Positions 58,601-64,000 of a stretch of 64,000 bases of DNA are shown one piece after another. The position numbers and the translations under genes were made by a program. The stretch lies in assembly GCA_024138025.1 (NCBI GenBank), contig JAMXBD010001199.1, positions 124,001 to 188,000 on the forward strand, in the 5' to 3' direction. The notes beneath the pieces are model-generated. The model did no database searches. It saw nothing but the letters and a program-made list of their open reading frames with translations, and was not told the origin of the DNA. Every line of letters begins with the position of its first letter. Position 1 is the stretch's first letter. The DNA is from Combretum micranthum (taxonomy: Eukaryota > Streptophyta > Magnoliopsida > Myrtales > Combretaceae).

Positions 58601-61022
58601 GGATGAATAAGTGAGCAAGGAAGATAAATATGTGAAATTCGTAGTGGCTGTTTGGGACAAATTTTTGGATTGTGTTGAGGAGATTTTGAGTTGGTTTTGT
58701 AGCTAACTTATGCCTATATATATGTACTAAGGTTAGGCTAGAATTGGGACACAAAAGAGGGTATTTTGGACTTGATAAAATCAAGTTTCAACTGTTGTTT
58801 CTTGAATGGAATTTTTGTGCGAATTTTGAGGACGATTTTTGATGAATTTGTAAAAATTTATGGCTGTTTTTTAGGGACATTGATTGTGTTTGTTTGATAG
58901 TTAATTAAGGCCATTTATGAGTGTAATTTGGAGACTCAAGTTGCACAAAATTCAGGTTGAAAATCGTGCTAAATAGAGGCAAAAAATTCAAGTTTCTACT
59001 GCAGTTTTTGTTTGCTGTTTTCTACCTTGGTTGCATGGTTTTTGGATCAAATTTCCCTTGTTATTTTCTAGCCAATGATTGGTGTTTGAAGTGTCCACTG
59101 GAGGCCTTTTATTGGTGCTTATTTGGTCAAAAATATCAGCTCAACTACGCCTATATTTTTGTCAAAATCGAGCTGGAATTATGAAAATGATGCTGTATTT
59201 TTTTTGTTTGAATTTCTCTTGTTGCAACTGCCTTGCTCGGTAAATTTCAAGGCAATTTGGGGCTGGTTTTGTTGCTTATTTGAGCTGAAATTCTTGACAT
59301 TTAATATTGATCTTATGTGGAGTTTTTGTATTGGATTATATGTTATTTTCATTTGGAATTTGTGTGTTGAATTTGGGCAAGTTGGGACGTGAATTTGCTT
59401 GGAGGTTGTTGCGGAGAATTTCCCTTATTTGTGATTCATTTTGTAGCTAAAACATGAGTTGAATTGGACTAAAATTCATGGCATTTAATTTTGATCACAT
59501 GTGGAGTGTTTTGATTGGATTAATTGTCGTTTTCAAGTTGAACTTTGGGTGAAAAATAAATGGATCAGTGCTAGACGAAATTCCACTACTGCAACCGATA
59601 ATCCATTTGTTCCAACATGAAAATTCTATCCATGATTTGCTTTGGTTTTCATTTCTTCTTTTTTTTTTTCTTCTTTTGTTCATTTTTTTGATTCATATCA
59701 TTAACTAAAATATTTTATCAAGTATCAATTTATATATGTATGTTTATATCAATTAGGTAAGAGTTTTATCGAAATAAAATTTTCTAAGTTTCTACAAAAC
59801 TCTAGATTATTTATATATATAAATTTTTAGTTTAAAGTTTACACAATTAATTATTTTTAGTATTTTAAATTACGCGATTAAATTTTTTAAATTCAATAAA
59901 TCGAATTAAGAACTAAGTATTAATGAATTCAGCATTTCCAAACAAGTATAACAGCGGGTTTGAAATTTTCATTTTTAGATCCATATTAGTAATTATTGAT
60001 CTATTAGTATCTACTAGTCTACTACGTATTTATAATCCTAGTAGTTCATCTTTGGATTATTGTTTTCTACCAATAAGTTCTGTTAATAGCCTATATTTTA
60101 TCGGTTTTGAATTTTAAGGCTACTACTAATTATATCCTGAATTATCAGTTCAAGATACGAAATCTCATTTTTGGTATCTATTAAAGTCAAAGATATTTTT
60201 ATTCAGGTTTTTAAACTATGAATAAGCTTATTACGATTCACAAATTTATCCTAAGATTTTTGTTGAATCATGTATTTGATATTAGCTTCACATTTGCTCA
60301 TTTGTTTATTTTCTAGTTATGAAAATTATTGAAAGTTACATTGGCAATTCAAGATTTTAATTTCTAAAATCTATAAATCTTTTAATTAGAATATTAGTGA
60401 AATTTAAATATTTATTTAAGATCTAGATTCTTAGATATCAATCTACTTTTGATCTTATCATATCTTTTGTAATTCTAGTGATTTATCTTTATTCTATATT
60501 TTTATAACTTGTAGGTTCTAAAAATTAATCGTCTTTTATTGTAATTTAAAATTATGATTTCTTGTTGGACTATTGATCATTTTACCAAATATCATGTTTT
60601 ACTGTATAAGAGTTATTTATACTAATTTGTTAATAACAACACATTTTGTCTAGAGCTACTTAATAGTGTTAATATATTAAAAATAGTTTAAACACCATTA
60701 TTTCATTATATAACAAGTGTAGGATTTATTTTCTAAGTATTGAACTTAAGGGAAAATGATTCAGGAATTTATATTAACAATTGGTTTATCGTTGTTTTAT
60801 AAATTGTTTGAGATTATAGAAGTTACAATTTGTATTTCGAAGTTTTTATTGATAAAGATTTTAATCTTTCTAATTATAATCAAATTCATTCACACTTTAA
60901 TATTTTTAAATCGAGAAAAATTTAGAGTGATTTTTAATACTTATTCCAAATATTCTATATAATTCTATATTACATTTTTAGTATTTTTTAAAATTAGGTT
61001 ACGTAAAATTAGGGGGATTACA
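55638..61022. mobile_element. Long solo LTR (5.4 kb) inserted in the older element's LTR
   Basis: Flanked by CAAGC on both sides (55633-55637 and 61023-61027); the other LTR carries the unfilled TTCAAGCAATATC. The ends are TATCACGCCTC (TG changed to TA) and GGGGGATTACA. It shares CCCAGGAGAGACTAAGTA (near 56270) and GAAATATTAACACGTAG with the complete element's LTRs, so it belongs to the same broad family but is about 1.9 kb longer. It has (TA)n near 55764 and an AAT-rich block near 57440-57720. No gene. Confidence 0.75.
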
Positions 61023-61027
61023 CAAGC

Positions 61028-61668
61028 AATATCAAACAAGTTACAATTATAATCATATGTAATGTCACATTCAAACATATGGAATGCACATTTGGATAAC
61101 CGAAATCTAAACCAACGGGGATTTATGCCCTCCCCTTGGGGATTGAAGAGACCATCCAAGAATCCCATGCCAAAAAAAAACTAAGAACTGAGGAAGGGGG
61201 TAACTTCTCATCTCGTTCCACATATACATAAATATTTATTATAAACATAACCTCAAACTTCTCCTCATATAGAGTTAAGGAGGGAGGATTTCTTTTGAAA
61301 TTCTTGTGTTACATATACATATGTATATACATTACCACATAACCATCACTTCACCTTAGAACTATCAGATTCCCCCTGAGTGTTAACACCCTAAAGGCCA
61401 ATTCTAAAATGGGTGACGGCCTTCGGTACCCACATAGTTCCTGTAGGACCGAGCAATCCTATGATGACCCCACTTGGCCTCTCCCATTAGTCAAGGCATC
61501 ATCATAGAATCGAAATATTAACACGTAACATGGATACGATGCGAATGCAACATGCTATCATGCAATGCATGTCCAATTATTAATTAAGGATTAAATAAAC
61601 TTAAGTTAATTTATTAGTGGCCAAGCAATGTTCAAACAATCATCATGATCTCATCACACATAAAAAAC
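61028..61668 (-). repeat. Right LTR of the older element, second piece
   Basis: It resumes at AATATCAAACAAGTTACAAT, matching 42511 onward, with shared blocks (CATATGGAATGCACA, CCAACGGGGATTTATGC, CATCATGATCTCAT). Similarity stops near 61668; the remaining roughly 3 kb of LTR is absent from the window, so it is truncated or interrupted again. Confidence 0.75.
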
Positions 61669-61811
61669 AAGATTAAAATATGCTTCCGATTTTTTATCTA
61701 ATATTATACACTTATCTCGTAAAAGTTTGAATAATACTAAAACTATTAATTAATAGAAAAATAATATATAAACACAAACAAATATATTTGAATACCAAAA
61801 TAAACTACTTG

Positions 61812-62490
61812 TAAGATCATATATATGCCTAAATTTCTTGAATAAAAATTTATAATGTTAAATCTTAAAAAAGTGGAAAGTCATATGAATAGAATAATAT
61901 ACCAATAACATAAAAAGAAGTTCTTATTCAAAGACATAAGAAAGAAAAAAAAATACTTTTAAAATTCCTTTCAACCAATGTTAAACTCAGAATTGTCAAC
62001 ATACTACATGATTGTTGTATATGTGATAAATATGAATTAAATTCAATGCTATTTCTATAGGAAAACACAATCCATTTGAAAATAACAAAATGTATTAAAT
62101 TGAAATATGGGGAACTACAAAAGTTATATTAAAATAAATCATTTGGGAAATCATATATAATGCCTAAATTTTTTGAATAAAAATTTAATAATTAAATCCC
62201 AATAGAGTGAAAAATCGTATGGATAAAATTGTATACCAATAATATATATATATATATATATAATATATATAAAACAAAGTTCTTATTCATTGACAAAAAA
62301 AAAAAGAAAAACAAAAACTTTTAAAATTCTTTAAAGTCAATGTTAAAGTTAGAATTGCTTACAAGATTGTTGTATGCACAATAAATAGGAATTAAATCAA
62401 CAAAGTTTTTATAGGAAAAGACACTCCACTTAAAAATAACAAAAATACATGAAACTTAAACATGAAGAACTACAAAAATTATACTGTGAA
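61812..62490. repeat. Tandem duplication, period 335 bp
   Basis: The stretch from TGCCTAAATTTCTTGAATAA (61826) is repeated from 62161 in the same order. Shared blocks include AAGTTCTTATTCA, ATGTTAAA, GATTGTTGTAT, TATAGGAAAA and GAACTACAAAA. The second copy has gained a (TA)n run at about 62243-62264. The units are diverged. No ORF. Confidence 0.75.
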
Positions 62491-62832
62491 CCAAAAGTGA
62501 AGCAAATGAATAAATGAAATACCCAAGAAATGTAGAAGAATCAAATTACTTATCAATTATATTATAATTTGAAACAAAAAAAAAAATGCACAAAAAATGA
62601 TGTATCCATAAAAGTAAATTTCCAAAAGGATGAAGTAGAGTAAATGGTGTTTGAAGAGAGTAAAAACTTACTTCTAAAGAGAAAAAAAAAATAGTTGTTC
62701 AATGTCTGATTACACTAGAATGATAATTGTTTTTGAAAGAGTAAGAGTATAAAATCCTAAAAAAAAGAAACAATTGCGTACTATATAGATTAAATGGTTA
62801 TCCTCAAAATTTTTGTTTCAACATTATAAATT
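62491..62832. other. AT-rich spacer, no gene seen
   Basis: Contains A-runs. Nothing else is recognised. Confidence 0.4.
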
Positions 62833-62982
62833 CTTGAGGTCTTGACTTTGAGCCCTGGGAATGTAGTTGCATTAAAACTCAATAGGGAGAGCTACCATTG
62901 TGGTCTTACCTTACTTGAATCCGGATCAGTCGGTACCTAATGTGGTGCTAGATACCGGGTGATCCAATCCAGGGAAAAAAAA
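62833..62982 (+). mobile_element. Non-LTR/SINE-type 3' tail
   Basis: TTTGAGCCCTGGGAATG, then TGAATCCGGATCAGTCGG, GGTGCTAGATACCGGGTG and a terminal A-run. This succession is typical of the 3' ends of plant RTE-type LINEs and their SINE partners, recalled from general familiarity rather than searched. No ORF. Only the tail is present. Confidence 0.4.
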
Positions 62983-64000
62983 GTATTATAAGATCCCTCT
63001 TTATGAAAGTTACAATACAAAAAGTTATTTATATGATACTTTTTTATGAAAAATTGTAGAACTAAATGATATGAATATGAAAAGATCTAATATTTCATGA
63101 AATATAACATCACAAGAATATCAAAAAAGGTGCTGATATGAATTGAAAAAAAAAAGATATTACTATGAAAAGGCACGGAAAAGAAAAATGTTTTCAAAAT
63201 ATATTACAATAGATTTGATATATTTTAAATTTTTTTATATGATTGTATTTACTTTTAAGATAGTATCAATTTTAGTATCTCAAATTTACCAAAATAAAAA
63301 AAAAATCAATTTGGCATCTAAATTTTGAAGTGGTCAATTTAAAATTTAATCAAACTTTTCAAAACTATTTTTATTACCATATTAACATTATTCATTTTGT
63401 TTCCTAACATAGAAAATACAATCTATCAATAGTAGATGCATTAGGATAAGTAGTAAAAATTCAATGATAGTATGTCTCTTCCTCATTAGAAAATAGAGAA
63501 AATAGCTTCAAAGTTTAGATATTAAATTGAATTTTAATACAAAGTTCAGTTACTAAATTTGATACTTTAACTTTTTCACATATGTTAATAATATGTCTAT
63601 TATAATTTGTTACAAGTAGAAAATCGTTGGTAATAAGTTCAAGGGCTTATAACTAAAAGAAATAATTAGTGGTGCACCATGGGGAGGTCCGACGTAGCCA
63701 CTTAATTGCTAAGTGAATTGTGCATCTTGAGAGAGGATAAACAAAATGGAGAGAGAAAGAGTGAGCAAAGCTACATTACCAATTCGTTATGACCTCATGC
63801 ATTAAAAAATGAGGGGCTCACAGAATCTTCTCCATGCACGTGTCACACTCCTTAGGTAAAGAGGAATAAGGAGAGTAGGGACCCCTTGTTTGGAGTTAAC
63901 GTGGACTTTCAATGGTGGTGATAATCATTCGAGGAGAGTGCCTAGATAAGTGGTGAGCTATATCTTTGGAATACCCATGGAGAGGTTTAAAGTACCTTAG
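62983..64000. other. AT-rich spacer to window end; weak foldback and G-box
   Basis: Around 63287-63330 and 63510-63575 there are weak inverted repeats (AGTATCAATTTTAGTATCTC versus the complement of GATACTTTAAC), possibly another foldback element. From 63640 the composition becomes GC-richer, and a CACGTG G-box lies near 63837. This could be upstream DNA of a gene beyond the window; no coding exon was found. Confidence 0.3.

Larger units (their letters stand above)
37868..61668 (-). mobile_element. Older Tekay/Del-type element with nested insertions
   Basis: The left LTR starts TGTCATACCCC at 37868 and ends GATGACA at 46228. The right LTR starts TGTCACACCCC at 55209 and is followed to about 61668, where similarity to the left copy ends. 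Both LTRs share text (AAGATAGATCATTTAGCATA; GAAATCATATAAAATCT). Inside, on the - strand, are PBS, gag, protease, RT, RNase H and integrase remnants with many stops. Insertions at 38098-42312, 49096-52852 and 55638-61022 interrupt it. The left flank is CTCAG; the matching right flank is not in view. The element is older than 22764-36675. Confidence 0.8.

Noticed and set aside
1..64000. tRNA or rRNA genes, CRISPR arrays, bacterial-type operons
   Set aside because: None seen; the sequence is plant nuclear DNA and no tRNA-like cloverleaf was recognised by eye.

Overview
The window is nuclear DNA of a flowering plant, most likely a eudicot. It is AT-rich, has intron-containing genes, Ty3/gypsy and Ty1/copia retrotransposons and hAT-type miniature elements, and its two host genes belong to plant-specific or plastid families. 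I cannot name the species.

Only two host genes are recognisable. They converge on a 0.9-kb spacer: a LOB-domain (LBD) transcription factor on the + strand (12889-14130, two exons) and EGY1, a thylakoid site-2-type metalloprotease, on the - strand (20099-15070, ten exons). Both are structurally complete from start to stop and at their splice sites, but each carries one 2-base and one 1-base deletion relative to the conserved reading frame. The same deletion-only signature (mostly a G or C lost from a short run) breaks the retrotransposon ORFs and dominates differences between the two LTRs of the best-preserved element. Sequence or assembly error is therefore the first explanation to test; pseudogenisation of both genes is the alternative.

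Layout: 1-8.5 kb holds degraded Tat/Athila-like remnants on the - strand (a gag tail with a zinc knuckle, and a retrotransposon-associated ORF). 9.0-9.9 kb is a hAT-like miniature element and 10.7-11.1 kb a Ty1/copia RNase H relic. 12.2-20.1 kb is the two-gene island. 20.8-22.1 kb carries a hAT miniature element and a foldback element.

22764-36675 is a complete Ty3/gypsy chromovirus of Tekay/Del type on the - strand: LTRs of about 3.5 kb, a perfect TCTAA duplication, PBS, PPT, gag, protease, RT, RNase H, integrase and chromodomain-like tail, plus an extra ORF in the leader. Its plus-left LTR holds a GC-rich hAT element that is absent from the sister LTR. From 37868 to about 61668 lies an older relative on the same strand, interrupted by three LTR-type insertions (38098-42312, 49096-52852, 55638-61022) and further hAT elements. 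The last 2.3 kb is AT-rich, with a 335-bp tandem duplication and a non-LTR-type tail.

The most interesting observation is a 107/108-bp GT...AG segment between gag and protease present in both Tekay copies. In both it interrupts the same coding motif (Leu-Ile-Ala | Gly-Ser/Thr-Ile) at the same codon phase. This looks like a conserved spliceosomal intron that could set the Gag to Gag-Pol ratio.
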